32,410 nucleotides of DNA from a virus: positions 1-32,410 of the IMG/VR virus record IMGVR_UViG_3300047476_001353; one strand, 5' to 3'. Positions within the stretch are counted from its first letter, which is position 1, and the number at the start of each line of letters is the position of its first letter. Positions 16,401 through 26,210 of the stretch are shown here, piece by piece. The notes under the pieces were generated by a model. It was not told where the DNA came from, did not search any database, and saw only the letters and a list, made by a program, of their open reading frames with translations. The position numbers were made by a program, and so were the translations under genes.

Positions 16401-17108
16401 GTAGTTGTAGGTGGTAACAACACTACAATTCAGGTATCAAATATAGTTGGAAGATTTGCAAATGGATTGGCGCTGACATCACCTAATACAGAAGCAAAGG
16501 CTGTGGTCAATGCTATTTCTATTAAATCCGGAACAAGAAATGTTACTACATCTTTTGGTTCTAAATTTAATCAAACTGGAAGGTTGACCCTTGGGTCTAA
16601 TACTTCCGCGTTTACAAATTTTGAAGTAATAACTCAAAGTACTACTAATGCTAAAGCAAGAGTATTGAGTGGCACTTCAGATCTTGATCTTGCTTTGACC
16701 CCAGTTTCTATAAATCCGTTCTTGATTGGTGACGTAATTACCAATGGAACAACTGGAGCTGTAGGCACTGCTGTGTTTGCAAACTCTACATATGTGAAAC
16801 TTACAGGGGTTTCAAACACACAACAGTTCTCTGTAGGGAATAGGATAAATAGCATATCCGCAAATGCTGACATTGCCAATGTGTACTCTGTGCTTATTAC
16901 ATACGACATGTCTAAGCTTAATCAGTTTTCCACTGGCAGCAATCAGCTAACTGGCGCTAACTCAGGTGCTACTGCGGTATGCATAGGAATCACACTGCCG
17001 GATCTTATAAGAGAGTCTGGTAAGATTATATACACTGAATCTTCAAATACAGTCATTGATAGAAGTCAAGGATCTACTGAAGAAATTAAATTGGTAATAA
17101 AGTTCTAA
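13482..17108 (+). CDS. 8: Enlarged gp8-like baseplate wedge protein
   Basis: The 1208-residue protein carries gp8 landmarks at both ends, yet T4 gp8 is only 334 residues. N-terminal matches are YYLFAARPNPW (about 28-38), the PKKVWAANTVYDQYDQDD strip, and DGYVWKYMYTVDAA (about 149-162). A segment FRKTGIIKDP (about 860) parallels the T4 FRQISIITNP. The end, DLIRESGKIIYTES then STEEIKLVIKF, parallels the T4 gp8 C-terminus as I remember it. Between these landmarks lie two long beta-rich inserts, about 185-855 and 870-1160, with GxGY repeats such as SGSGYTANATITIG. Gp8 dimers sit on the outer wedge and contact gp10. The inserts may decorate the baseplate surface. Confidence 0.8.
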   Translation: MTSLLTINHYIDQVNTFIESVRHSNGAYYLFAARPNPWLAGNGSEDETAVIAVNTSVSQVELNTYNELIFGKLIANGDISYAIPKKVWAANTVYDQYDQDDASLYSKDFYVLTTPSYGVYKCIYNNNEANSTVMPSLVLTDGTFETSDGYVWKYMYTVDAAANTKFTSSSFIPVTVNTEVQAAAVPGTIDVINIANGGIGYNAYETGQIQAIINRNTIKISNTSSSVNGYYNRSSIYLKSGYGAGQIREITGYNGVAKTVTVADIDVYTRFDLANTTFVTDGGSVGEIIKQTVDTIATSNTVGYFSFGANVKQTDSGVEGLVLAANNSTLKVSRYISSVEFGARLPIRDTSDTGALISSSADKKVNISTNSSLFSTLLLTSGSGYTANATITIGSNTGAGGVANASANSSGKITAVLISSNGSGYLTEPTVTVSSPVAQTFNANTAVTAGTGAGSNNVVELASAIFLRQNDIVRYSVATGNTTIGGLVGGSQYYIQFANDTHVAFSLTANTVSANRIALTKGPTETGHSIQGQTATGRILPRNIIAANSSTGTTDFATDFPINSYIRVGQNANNNIRRVSFSNSTSIVVDIPFITTESGANTFKLSTATEPLTISVSSASGVISNSTIDFRQFSISNLTLGGVSFVIGERVQAVDASNTALGANGTVSFTNNSVLMISGAQGSWTTGQKVRGLTSLQRANIDEVIQAPSVTVTNPNGQFSIGFPVSFTDTSDTPTGNAILSDVVNLISGTMDYEIGPTVRITGDGQGALAVAEVDTSNGTANAISGITIINPGNNYTEATIEIYANTDFGNGASVTASISPLLGHGADPVVELGARYAAITTKFDTLVNESYFLPTDVSFRKTGIIKDPYFANAALTLQDFNVVNLTLLNTSGTWTNGEVVVQQSTNAAGVVVFGNSTSITLNGTLGSFIQSTNNTLKIEGYASGASANVSVASILRFTTGDIISQENTGATAVVVGGNNTTIQVSNIVGRFANGLALTSPNTEAKAVVNAISIKSGTRNVTTSFGSKFNQTGRLTLGSNTSAFTNFEVITQSTTNAKARVLSGTSDLDLALTPVSINPFLIGDVITNGTTGAVGTAVFANSTYVKLTGVSNTQQFSVGNRINSISANADIANVYSVLITYDMSKLNQFSTGSNQLTGANSGATAVCIGITLPDLIRESGKIIYTESSNTVIDRSQGSTEEIKLVIKF

Positions 17109-17134
17109 AAAATTGGAACCAGAGGATCGACCGT

Positions 17135-20100
17135 ATGACTTTAGAGACTAGCTTTAATGCCGCTCCATACTTTGACGACTATAACGCAAATGCTAACTTT
17201 TATAGAATTTTGTTTAAGCCCGCCGTTGCTGTACAAGCTCGCGAGCTTACTCAAATGCAGACTATTCTGCAGGATCAATTAGAGAAGTTTGGCAACCACA
17301 TCTTTAAAGATGGGTCGATTGTCGAGGGGTGCACAATAAACTTTGACTCACAATACCAGTACGTAAAACTGCAAGATACTAATGCCAATGGAGCCGCATA
17401 TACTGTTACGGACTTCATTGGCAATAAGGTAGTATCAGCGGCAAACTTGCAAGCAGTTATCGTCAATGGTGTTGTAGGCTTTGAGACAAACGACCCAGAC
17501 CTCAATACAATCTTTGTAAGATATCTTAATTCAGCCACATATGCAAATGGTGTTCAGCAAAAGACATTTGACGCAGGTGAAGCGCTGACAATTAGAACGT
17601 CAGAAAACACACTAATACAATCAGTGAGTGTAGCCACATCTGGATTTGATCCAGTAGGAAATGGCTATGCAGTGTCTATATCCGAAGGTACAATTTTTAA
17701 GAATGGCTTCTTTGTAAGAGTAGATCCTCAGACCCTCATAGTTTCCAAGTACAATACTGCACCTGACAATTTGTCAGTTGGCTTTGTAATGACAGAACAG
17801 ATTGTTACTGCCGATGCCGATGCATCTCTATATGACAACGCACTAGGTTCGACTAACTTCAATGCTCCTGGTGCAAATCGTCTTAAGCTTATTGCAAATC
17901 TAGCAGTAAAAACTACAGAAGACACATCAACTACAACCGACTTCTTCTCAATTATCAATTTTAAGGATGGCAATCCAGTTACCATCTTTACTAATCCACA
18001 GTATGCTAAGATTGGCGCCGAGATGGCCAAGCGTACATACGAAGAGTCTGGTAACTATATTATTGACCCATTTGAACTCACTGTTACTTCTAATACTACA
18101 AATGCAAATAATCTAGTACTAGAAGTTGATAAGGGTCTGGGCTACGTATACGGCTATAGAGTAGAATTTGCAGACAAGAATAGAGTAACAATGAGGAAGG
18201 GCACGGATACTGTGTACTTCCCCAATCAGATTGTTACTGCAAACTATGGCAACTATGTATTTGTAAATGAAGTTGCAGGTCCTCTGGATTTCAGAAATTT
18301 AGATGAAGTTTCATTGCGTAGCGCAGCAGGAACTACTCTCACAAGCGGAGACTACAGCCCTGTTGTAGGTGCACTGCCGCTGAAGCAACCACCTGGTAAT
18401 CAGATAGGTACTGCAAAGGTTCGCGGCATTGAATATTACAGTGGAATTCCTGGTACACCAGATGCTGTTTATAAGTTATATCTATTTGATATAGTCATTA
18501 ATGAAGCAGGACTAGCATTTGAAGATGTAAGGTCGATTTATGCACTTAATGCAAGCAGTGTTCCTGCATATGCAGATGCAGTTCTTGACGGCGGGCTTGC
18601 TGTATTAAGAGAAACTGGTTCACCAGACCTCGTGTTTAGCTTGGGTAGTTCTGCTGTAAAGGCTGTTAATACGGCTGTAATGTCGTTTATCTATAGAACG
18701 GCAACTGATCTATCATTTGGTACTGATGGTGTTGCTACTCTCAGTGCGCCAACTTCACACCCAGGTGGCACGGATACTATCTTCCCACGCGGATCTCTAT
18801 CTGAAGATAATGAATCAAGATTTATTGTAGTACCCAATACTTCTGTGAATGGAGCTTCACTTGGTGCTACTGTAGGTGTTACCAGTGGTTGCACGCTTAT
18901 TACTTCTGCATCTGCATTTACTTCTACTGTTGCTGTTGGGGACTATATCATCTTTTCTGATGGTACAGTATCAAATACGAACATTCGAAGAGTAACTTCT
19001 ATTGCAAACACCAAAGCATTAACAATTAACTCTTCCTCTTCATTCACCAATACAGCTGCATCCATTGCACGCAGATTCCCTGCTGGAGTTCCCATCAGTT
19101 TCCAGAAAGATGATGCAGCTTATATTAATGTAGCTTCCGATGGTACTAGTGCAACAATCAATATTGGTACAACCGTTGCTGCAGGCTTTACAGGGTATGT
19201 GGCATTTGACACCTTGCGTGAAGGTGCCGTGCATGCTTCAAAGCAAATTAACAAGAATCGCTTTGTAAAGATCCAGGCCAATACACACCCAAATACTACC
19301 AGAGGACCATGGTCTCTTGGACTTCCTGATGTACACAAGATCAGAAATGTGTATCAGGGCACAACAGGTACAACATCAGATTCAAATAAAACTTCGCAAT
19401 TTGTTCTTGATAGTGGACAAAGAGCATCACATTATGGATTGTCTTCTATACAGATCAAGACAGGGTCATCTCACACAATCGGTGCAAATGACATTCTGAC
19501 TATTGAACTTGATCATTTCACAATTGATACATCTTCTGGTGTCGGTTATTTCTCTGTAATGTCATATCCAATTGATGATGTAAATACCGCCAATACTTCA
19601 GCCATTCAAACAGCTGATATACCGCTGTATACATCAGAGACAGGATCAGTATACGATCTTAGAGACTCTCTTGACTTTAGACAATACTCTTCCAATACAG
19701 CAACCAGCAGCACCACTGCTGCAGGCGCTTCTATCAATCCTTCCTCAACGGTTACACCTCTAATTGATCCAATCTATGGAGCCTACACTCCTGTTGCTGA
19801 TGAAAGCATGGAAACTGCATTTAGTTACTATCTCGGCAGAAAAGATAAGGTGTCATTATCTTCTGAAGGAAAGATTAATATAACAGAGGGTGCACCTTCA
19901 ATTAGCCCAGTCTCTCCCAGAGACCTTGATGGGGCAATGACCCTGGGTACTGCAACTGTTCCTCCTTATCCTTCTTTGTCACAAAATGACGTCAGAATCT
20001 TTAACCGCCCAGAATATGGTGTATCTCTAGATCTACAGCAGTATCGCCGCTATACAATGAAGGATATTGGTGTAATTGATAAGAAAGTAGCAAGACTAGA

Positions 20101-23100
20101 ATACTACACCTCACTATCATTGCTTGAGACATCAGCAAAGACACTAATCATTAAGGATGATGCAGGTCTAGAAAGATTTAAGAATGGTTTCATTGTGGAT
20201 CCATTTAAGGGCTTTGCTGTTTCTGATACAAAGAATCCAGAATACAAGGCTGCTATTGACATCAAGATGCAAGAGCTAGCTCCGACCATTACTAGGACAT
20301 ATATTGATCTAGACTATGATGCTGCATTGAGTTCTAATGTAGTTAAGACAGGTAGCCTTATCCATTTAGAATCTAATACCACTCCTTATATCGAACAATT
20401 ATTTGCATCGAAGACAAGAAACTGTGTAGAGAACATTATCTATACATGGAATGGTAATATTGATCTGACTCCAGGTGGTGATGCTCAACCTGACATTGAT
20501 AGAAATCCGGACATAGTTGGAAGCATTGACTTATCCGGTATTACTGATCTTACAAATGCTCTCCCAAGCATTATTTCACCAGAAAGAATCATTAGCACTT
20601 CAACAGTGCAAAGTGTAAGAAGTGCATCTACTACAACTGGTACTCAAGCGTCTGGTATTACAACGACAACTACTAGAGACGTTTTTGCTACAACATCTAC
20701 TACTACAGGAAGAAATGAGCTTGACTTCAGCGCAATCACGCTGAACAACACGTTTGACTATGGTGAAGTAGTCCAGGATGTATCAATCCAGCAGTTCATT
20801 AGATCAAAGCTAATTAAGTTTAAGGCTTCCGGACTCAAGCCTAATACAATTGTGTACGCATTCTTCGATGGACAAGCAGTATCGCAACACTGCACGCCTA
20901 CTGACTCTTCATATGTTGCAACAGGTGATTTAGGTGACGAGCTTCGCAGTGATTCTGCAGGCTTTGTATATGGTACTTTTGCTATACCTGCACAAACATT
21001 CAAGGTTGGTGAAAGAGTATTCAGGCTTGTTGACGTTGCATCTATTGTCACTCAAGAAGACTCTATCACTACTCAGGCCGCATCAACTTATATTGCTAGC
21101 AATATTGCTATCACTAAGGCCAGACATAAGCTAGCTACTAGAACTCCACAGATAGCTATTAATTCAACTACAGTAACAAATACAACTATATCTTCAAGGC
21201 TTGTCTCTACTATGACAAGCAGTGTGTCAATTCCAGCACCAAGACCAGTAACTCCTCCTGTTATACGACCACCAACGCCCAGGGCACCTGCTAGAGATCC
21301 TATTGCACAGTCTTTCTTGATTGCAGATGGTGGAGAGAATAGCGGCGTTTACATTGATAGCATTGATCTTTACTTCAGCACTGCTCATGCTGACTTGGGT
21401 GTTGAAGTTCAAATCAGAGAAATGGAAAATGGCTTTCCAACTCTCAAGATTGTTCCTTTTGGTAGAAAGGTGCTCAATGCAAATGAAATTAACACAAGCA
21501 GTGATGCAACTTCTCCAACCAGATTTACATTTGATACGCCAGTATTTTTGAAGTCTGGTGATGAATATTGCTTTATCGTGATGCCAATCGGAAGCAACGA
21601 TGGTTATAATATCTGGTGTGCAGAGCTCAGTGGAACTGATATTACTACAAATACTCCTATATTTGTGAATAATTCTACAGGTGTGCTTTTCACCTCTTCT
21701 ACAAATAGAGTCTGGACACCTTTCCAGAAAGAAGATATTAAGTTTGCTATCAATCGCCACAGATATATCAAGTCCTCAGGAACAATTGTTTACACCAATA
21801 GCAACACTGAGTACATGACAGCTAATAACTTCTTGGGAACATTCCTACCGGGTGAGACCGTCTACGTTTCTAATGGTGTAGTTGGTGTCTCTGCTAACGT
21901 TATTGGAAATACTACCAGCAATACAATTAATGCTGTTGCAACTGGAACAAATACCCAATTGTTGTTTGCTACAAATTCATTGGTGTATATTTCTTCTGAA
22001 AATGGACAGTTAACTGATATTAGACAAATTACAGGCATACCTAATGCTAATCAGATTACACTCAATGCACCGTTGTCATTTGGAGAATCCAATGGTTCTA
22101 TTGGTGTTCTAAAGGCCAACGGACAACTTACAGGTTCTTTGCTTCGCTGGAATTCTGACTCCAATCTAATACATCTAGAGCAAAGCACCGCAAATGCAAT
22201 CTCTAACTTTACAACAGCAGTAGTGGCCAATGCTCTTCTAATTGGTGCTACATCAAGAGCTCGAGCTAATTTGGTATCAGTCGATAGTGTTGACTATAGC
22301 GTAGTCATTCCGCAGTTTTCTTACATTGTGCCGAATGGTTCTACAGCTCAGATCAAGATTAAGGGATATGATTCTGCACTTGATAGCTCATTCACAACTG
22401 TAGGTTCAGACATTGAGACATTCTTTACTGACAAGGATCGAAACGTAAAGTCTAGATCTATAGAGTTACAAAATGGTACAGGCAAGACCATGCAGGTATC
22501 TATCAACGTATCTACAGATACAGATAGGGTTACTCCAGTATTTGATGATATTAAATCTGACATGCTAGTTATTGAAAACAATGTAAGCAACAATGCATCG
22601 CTTGCAAATGAAGATTTACCTACGGGTGGCAACACTGCCGCAAAGTATATTTCAAAGAGAGTGGTCCTTGCAGAAGGACAAGATGCGGAAGACTTGCAAG
22701 TATATCTGTCGGCCTATAAGCCTTATCAGACCGATATCAAGGTCTACGCTAAGTTCTTGAATAAGGAAGATGGAGAGCTTATTGACGATAAATATTGGAC
22801 CCTTATGCAGCAGACCACACCTGAAGGTGTAGTTAGCAGCCGTGTCGATCGAAATGACTTTAAAGAGTTTCAATATAGCACACCAACAGGTTATGCGCCA
22901 ACAACAAATGTAGCCGCTTACTTCTCTGTAGCAATTAATTCTAATACTGGTGTATCCAATACTAACGATACAATTGCAATCACGGATGCAAATACATATT
23001 TTGCTACCGGTGACTTGATCTTGTACCGTGGAGACTCGTTAAATGATGTCTCAAATAACAACTACTATCATATAATCTCTTCTAATACTACTACAGTTAA

Positions 23101-23356
23101 GTTGTCTACTGCATTTAATGGATCATCTGCTAATTTGACATCCAATACCACTGGCACTGGTGCTGGTACAATCTACTTGGTACCATTTACCGCCTATAAG
23201 GAAATTGGTGGTTCAAATGCTGTATCTTACTTTACTAAGGAAGGCGGTTACTTCCATGGCTTTAAAACTTTTGCCATCAAGATTGTAATGACTTCGGAAG
23301 AAGGATCACATTTGATTCCTAGAGTAGCAGACATGAGAGCGATTGCAGTTCAGTGA
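17135..23356 (+). CDS. Giant DUF4815-type virion structural/fibre protein (2073 aa)
   Basis: The N-terminus has the pattern SFNAAPYFDDYNANANFYRI (about residues 5-24) then VQARELTQMQTILQDQLEKF (about 32-51) and GSIVEGCT, which I recall as the DUF4815 domain of large marine T4-like structural proteins. A long beta-rich body follows. At about 1366-1388 a proline-rich hinge (PRPVTPPVIRPPTPRAP) separates it from a jelly-roll-like part with DSIDLYFSTAH and VEVQIREMENG. The C-terminal part has AKYISKRVVLAEGQDAEDLQ then KVYAKFLNKEDGEL. It follows gp8 at the position of gp9/gp10 and may serve as the fibre-anchoring outer baseplate piece. A ribosome binding site, AGAGGA, lies 9 bases before the ATG. 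Confidence 0.75.
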   Translation: MTLETSFNAAPYFDDYNANANFYRILFKPAVAVQARELTQMQTILQDQLEKFGNHIFKDGSIVEGCTINFDSQYQYVKLQDTNANGAAYTVTDFIGNKVVSAANLQAVIVNGVVGFETNDPDLNTIFVRYLNSATYANGVQQKTFDAGEALTIRTSENTLIQSVSVATSGFDPVGNGYAVSISEGTIFKNGFFVRVDPQTLIVSKYNTAPDNLSVGFVMTEQIVTADADASLYDNALGSTNFNAPGANRLKLIANLAVKTTEDTSTTTDFFSIINFKDGNPVTIFTNPQYAKIGAEMAKRTYEESGNYIIDPFELTVTSNTTNANNLVLEVDKGLGYVYGYRVEFADKNRVTMRKGTDTVYFPNQIVTANYGNYVFVNEVAGPLDFRNLDEVSLRSAAGTTLTSGDYSPVVGALPLKQPPGNQIGTAKVRGIEYYSGIPGTPDAVYKLYLFDIVINEAGLAFEDVRSIYALNASSVPAYADAVLDGGLAVLRETGSPDLVFSLGSSAVKAVNTAVMSFIYRTATDLSFGTDGVATLSAPTSHPGGTDTIFPRGSLSEDNESRFIVVPNTSVNGASLGATVGVTSGCTLITSASAFTSTVAVGDYIIFSDGTVSNTNIRRVTSIANTKALTINSSSSFTNTAASIARRFPAGVPISFQKDDAAYINVASDGTSATINIGTTVAAGFTGYVAFDTLREGAVHASKQINKNRFVKIQANTHPNTTRGPWSLGLPDVHKIRNVYQGTTGTTSDSNKTSQFVLDSGQRASHYGLSSIQIKTGSSHTIGANDILTIELDHFTIDTSSGVGYFSVMSYPIDDVNTANTSAIQTADIPLYTSETGSVYDLRDSLDFRQYSSNTATSSTTAAGASINPSSTVTPLIDPIYGAYTPVADESMETAFSYYLGRKDKVSLSSEGKINITEGAPSISPVSPRDLDGAMTLGTATVPPYPSLSQNDVRIFNRPEYGVSLDLQQYRRYTMKDIGVIDKKVARLEYYTSLSLLETSAKTLIIKDDAGLERFKNGFIVDPFKGFAVSDTKNPEYKAAIDIKMQELAPTITRTYIDLDYDAALSSNVVKTGSLIHLESNTTPYIEQLFASKTRNCVENIIYTWNGNIDLTPGGDAQPDIDRNPDIVGSIDLSGITDLTNALPSIISPERIISTSTVQSVRSASTTTGTQASGITTTTTRDVFATTSTTTGRNELDFSAITLNNTFDYGEVVQDVSIQQFIRSKLIKFKASGLKPNTIVYAFFDGQAVSQHCTPTDSSYVATGDLGDELRSDSAGFVYGTFAIPAQTFKVGERVFRLVDVASIVTQEDSITTQAASTYIASNIAITKARHKLATRTPQIAINSTTVTNTTISSRLVSTMTSSVSIPAPRPVTPPVIRPPTPRAPARDPIAQSFLIADGGENSGVYIDSIDLYFSTAHADLGVEVQIREMENGFPTLKIVPFGRKVLNANEINTSSDATSPTRFTFDTPVFLKSGDEYCFIVMPIGSNDGYNIWCAELSGTDITTNTPIFVNNSTGVLFTSSTNRVWTPFQKEDIKFAINRHRYIKSSGTIVYTNSNTEYMTANNFLGTFLPGETVYVSNGVVGVSANVIGNTTSNTINAVATGTNTQLLFATNSLVYISSENGQLTDIRQITGIPNANQITLNAPLSFGESNGSIGVLKANGQLTGSLLRWNSDSNLIHLEQSTANAISNFTTAVVANALLIGATSRARANLVSVDSVDYSVVIPQFSYIVPNGSTAQIKIKGYDSALDSSFTTVGSDIETFFTDKDRNVKSRSIELQNGTGKTMQVSINVSTDTDRVTPVFDDIKSDMLVIENNVSNNASLANEDLPTGGNTAAKYISKRVVLAEGQDAEDLQVYLSAYKPYQTDIKVYAKFLNKEDGELIDDKYWTLMQQTTPEGVVSSRVDRNDFKEFQYSTPTGYAPTTNVAAYFSVAINSNTGVSNTNDTIAITDANTYFATGDLILYRGDSLNDVSNNNYYHIISSNTTTVKLSTAFNGSSANLTSNTTGTGAGTIYLVPFTAYKEIGGSNAVSYFTKEGGYFHGFKTFAIKIVMTSEEGSHLIPRVADMRAIAVQ

Positions 23357-23565
23357 AATATTTAAAAGTAAAGGGCAATGAAGAGCTGGTAAGAGATACC
23401 GGCTCTTCTGCTATATTAAATACAGATAATGATGCTCTTAATGCTTACAAAGCTCGAAAAGCAAAAGAAACTGCAATGGATCAAATTATCAAAGAATATC
23501 CAAGCATGAAATCTGATGTTGCAGAAATAAAGAATCTACTTAAACAGCTACTGAGGCAGAATTAA
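23353..23565 (+). CDS. Small conserved coiled-coil protein between giant structural protein and fibre
   Basis: The 70-residue protein starts at a GTG overlapping the preceding stop (GTGA) and ends with a TAATG overlap into the fibre gene, so it is coupled on both sides. The sequence has EELVRDTGSSAILNTDNDAL (about 10-29) and a C-terminal helix with hydrophobic spacing, DVAEIKNLLKQLLRQN. I recall small proteins with an RDT-SNAILNTD motif and a helical end at this place in marine T4-like phages, but not their function. An assembly cofactor or short adaptor for the fibre is possible. Confidence 0.75.
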   Translation: MKYLKVKGNEELVRDTGSSAILNTDNDALNAYKARKAKETAMDQIIKEYPSMKSDVAEIKNLLKQLLRQN

Positions 23566-25838
23566 TGACAATCACTGTCACTCCTATTCAAAATAACCAG
23601 ACGTTTGGCGCCTGGCTTTCCACGACAAATAGATTAGCAAACATCATTTCCCAGAATACTGTTACTGCTGATACATCGCTCGGCGGCTCAGTGACCACTG
23701 GAAATGTCTTTGTTAATGGCCATTTTGGCGCTTCATATCTGTATGCAGAGAATGCTCTTATTGGCGGCAATGTATCGTCAAATGGAACTTTGAACCTTGC
23801 AGCTAATGCTGCTTTCAAATATGCAAGCTCTAATATAGCTATTGTTACAGCAAATTCTACAAGTACCAATGTTGCTATTAGTGCAGAAAATACTGCAATC
23901 TTAAGCAATACTTTGTATATCACCGCATCAGTCAATGCTATCGGTGTTGTAGCTATTGCAAACACACTGTCTGTAGCAAATGCAGCTACATTTAATGACG
24001 TCATCAATGTCGAGGACATTATTCCGTCGGTCAATGCTGCTTTTGACTTAGGCAGTACCACAAACCTATTTGATGGTGCGTTTGTTAAAACCGTGAACTT
24101 TGAAGCAGGTTCTGCTAACAGTACAATCTACACCGGTACAGCCAACAATTCAAATAATCTAAACAATCAACCAGCTAGTTTCTATACCAATGCCACAAAT
24201 ATTACCACTGGTACTTTGGCAACAGCAAGACTTCCTGCCACAATTAATGCAACCACTATCAACATCACTACTGCAAATATTGTTACACTGACAGCAAATA
24301 ACTCTAATGGTACTCTTGGTCAAATTCTACTATCAAATGGAACTGGCATATATTGGGGCGCTCCGGAATCCTTTGTAACATCTGTAGGCTCCGGAAGTGG
24401 TTTAACGGGTGGTCCAATCACCAGTTCGGGATCCCTATCAATATTGGCCAATACCGGCATTGATGCCAATGCTACTGGTGTTTATGTCAATTCAGCATAT
24501 ATTGGAACTCTAACGGCTAATAATGCTACAAACTTTGATGGACAACCAGCATCCTACTATACCAATGCCACAAATTTGACTACAGGCACAGTACCCACAG
24601 CAAGACTTCCTGCCACAATTAATGCAACCACTATAAACATCACTACTGCAAATATTGTTACACTCACTGCTAATAATTCAAACGGTACTCTTGGTCAAGT
24701 CTTGACATCAAATGGCACTGGCATATATTGGGGAGCTGGGGGAGGTGTATCATCAGTAGCTACCGGTAATGGATTGACCGGTGGTACTATTACTACAACG
24801 GGTACTGTATCGGTTAGAGCTAATACAGGAATTATTGCTAATGCTACTGGCGTCTATGTCAATTCAGCATATATTGGAACTTTGACAGCTAACAATGCTA
24901 ACAACCTAAACAATCAACCAGCTAGTTTCTATACCAATGCCACAAATATTACCAGTGGTACTTTGGCAACAGCAAGACTTCCAGCAACAATCAATACAAC
25001 CACTATTAACGTTACCACGGCAAATATTGTTACACTTACTGCTAATAACTCTAATGGTACTCTTGGTCAAATCTTGACATCAAATGGCACTGGCATATAT
25101 TGGGGTGCACCAACAATACCAAGTGGAACAACCACTCAGGTTCAGTTTAATAATTCGGGTGCATTTGGTAGCTCAGCATCATTTACATATAATCCTACCA
25201 CCATAACACTTACTGTATCAAACACTATTGTTGCTAATGGCTTTATACGAGTGGGTGCTAATGTGGTTGCCTCCACGGACAGGCTCCTTATTGGTAATGC
25301 TTCAGTCAATACAGTTATAACTGCTGGTACTATCAGCTTAAACGGTATCAATTTTGAAAGTACAATGAATTCCGGATTTGTAGTAAATCGAGTATCTAAT
25401 TCTTACACCAGTTCTGTACCACTAACTACTGTAATACCTTTTGATGATACTATACCTACATTTACTGAGGGTACGCAAATCTTAAATTGTGCCTTTACTC
25501 CCCGAGATGTTGCAAATAAGATTAGAATTAGGGCACAAGCAACGGGCTCAACTAATACAGGAGGACAATGGTCCATGGTCCTTATTGATTCCGCCGATCC
25601 AGCCAATCAAGTTGCAAGAGCTGCTACAGGAGTAAGTCCAAGTAACCCAAATGAAATGCATACATGCGTGCTAGAGTTTATACACAATACAGCTGCAGCT
25701 CAAAATCAACAAATTAATTACAGTATCATGGTCGGACCAGCCAGCCTATCTTCTTCATTGCGTATAAATGGCAGTAGTTCAAGAGTATACGGCGGCGTGA
25801 TGGCAGCTACAATGACTGTTGAGGAAATTCTACAATGA
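23565..25838 (+). CDS. Modular tail fibre with three repeated shaft units
   Basis: The 757-residue protein is a fibre. The N-terminus (NQTFGAWLSTTNRLANIISQ, about 10-29) is a likely attachment segment. Residues about 202-515 hold three copies of a module: QPASFYTNATNITTGTLATA, then RLPATINATTINITTANIVT, then GTLGQILTSNGTGIYWG. The C-terminal 200 residues lack the repeat and contain VSNSYTSSVPLTTVIPFDDT and a long beta-rich region ending MTVEEILQ, a probable receptor-binding head. The shaft modules are also found in fainter form in the fibres at 26953 and 28743. The stop overlaps the next start (ATGA), as expected if the small downstream protein helps fold the fibre. Confidence 0.8.
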   Translation: MTITVTPIQNNQTFGAWLSTTNRLANIISQNTVTADTSLGGSVTTGNVFVNGHFGASYLYAENALIGGNVSSNGTLNLAANAAFKYASSNIAIVTANSTSTNVAISAENTAILSNTLYITASVNAIGVVAIANTLSVANAATFNDVINVEDIIPSVNAAFDLGSTTNLFDGAFVKTVNFEAGSANSTIYTGTANNSNNLNNQPASFYTNATNITTGTLATARLPATINATTINITTANIVTLTANNSNGTLGQILLSNGTGIYWGAPESFVTSVGSGSGLTGGPITSSGSLSILANTGIDANATGVYVNSAYIGTLTANNATNFDGQPASYYTNATNLTTGTVPTARLPATINATTINITTANIVTLTANNSNGTLGQVLTSNGTGIYWGAGGGVSSVATGNGLTGGTITTTGTVSVRANTGIIANATGVYVNSAYIGTLTANNANNLNNQPASFYTNATNITSGTLATARLPATINTTTINVTTANIVTLTANNSNGTLGQILTSNGTGIYWGAPTIPSGTTTQVQFNNSGAFGSSASFTYNPTTITLTVSNTIVANGFIRVGANVVASTDRLLIGNASVNTVITAGTISLNGINFESTMNSGFVVNRVSNSYTSSVPLTTVIPFDDTIPTFTEGTQILNCAFTPRDVANKIRIRAQATGSTNTGGQWSMVLIDSADPANQVARAATGVSPSNPNEMHTCVLEFIHNTAAAQNQQINYSIMVGPASLSSSLRINGSSSRVYGGVMAATMTVEEILQ
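24168..25107 (+). repeat. Three tandem fibre modules, 372-375 bp period
   Basis: The DNA recurs at 24168, 24543 and 24915 (spacings 375 and 372 bp, both multiples of three). Each copy is about 195 bp of high identity followed by a more variable spacer. Copies two and three also share the preceding stretch encoding GIxANATGVYVNSAYIGTL. High DNA identity suggests recent duplication or gene conversion among copies. Confidence 0.85.
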
Positions 25839-26209
25839 ATCTAACTTTTTTATCAGCATATTATGCAAACGAAGAAAATACAGTTGCAATTGCACGGACT
25901 GAAGATGGCAGATCTGTAGTTATATCTATTAATGATACTCCCGACATGTGGGCTAGTATGCTAACTCAGATTGTACCCACCGCCTATATTCCATCTCCAC
26001 CGCCAATGAGATCTATTGCCAAGACTACAATATATCGCAGAGCAACCGATCAGGAACTTGCTTTGCTTGAAGCTACTCTTCCGACTTTACCTCTTAGGGA
26101 TCGTATGATGTGGCAAGATGCTGTAGGTGGCACTGTGTATGCTGAGGAAGTAATGCCTTTCTTTGTAGCAGCAGTCGGTCAGGCAAGGGCCACTGAGTTA
26201 CTTGCTTAA
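25835..26209 (+). CDS. Small fibre-associated protein, possible fibre chaperone
   Basis: The 124-residue protein starts inside the stop of the fibre gene (ATGA). The first 45 residues look like two short strands with FLSAYYANEENTVAIARTED. The second half has RRATDQELALLEATLPTLPL (about 69-88), RDRMMWQDA and QARATELLA at the end. A similar combination, T-x-E-x-x-L, a PLR segment and a terminal RA-ELLA, occurs in small proteins encoded next to tail-fibre genes of proteobacterial phages as I remember. A role in folding or capping the fibre is suggested by position. It could also be a separate minor tail protein. Confidence 0.65.
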   Translation: MNLTFLSAYYANEENTVAIARTEDGRSVVISINDTPDMWASMLTQIVPTAYIPSPPPMRSIAKTTIYRRATDQELALLEATLPTLPLRDRMMWQDAVGGTVYAEEVMPFFVAAVGQARATELLA

Positions 26210-26210
26210 A

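Noticed and set aside
24168-25107. CRISPR-like or direct-repeat array
   Set aside because: The units are long (372-375 bp period), in frame, and encode fibre modules; spacers are homologous, not unrelated.
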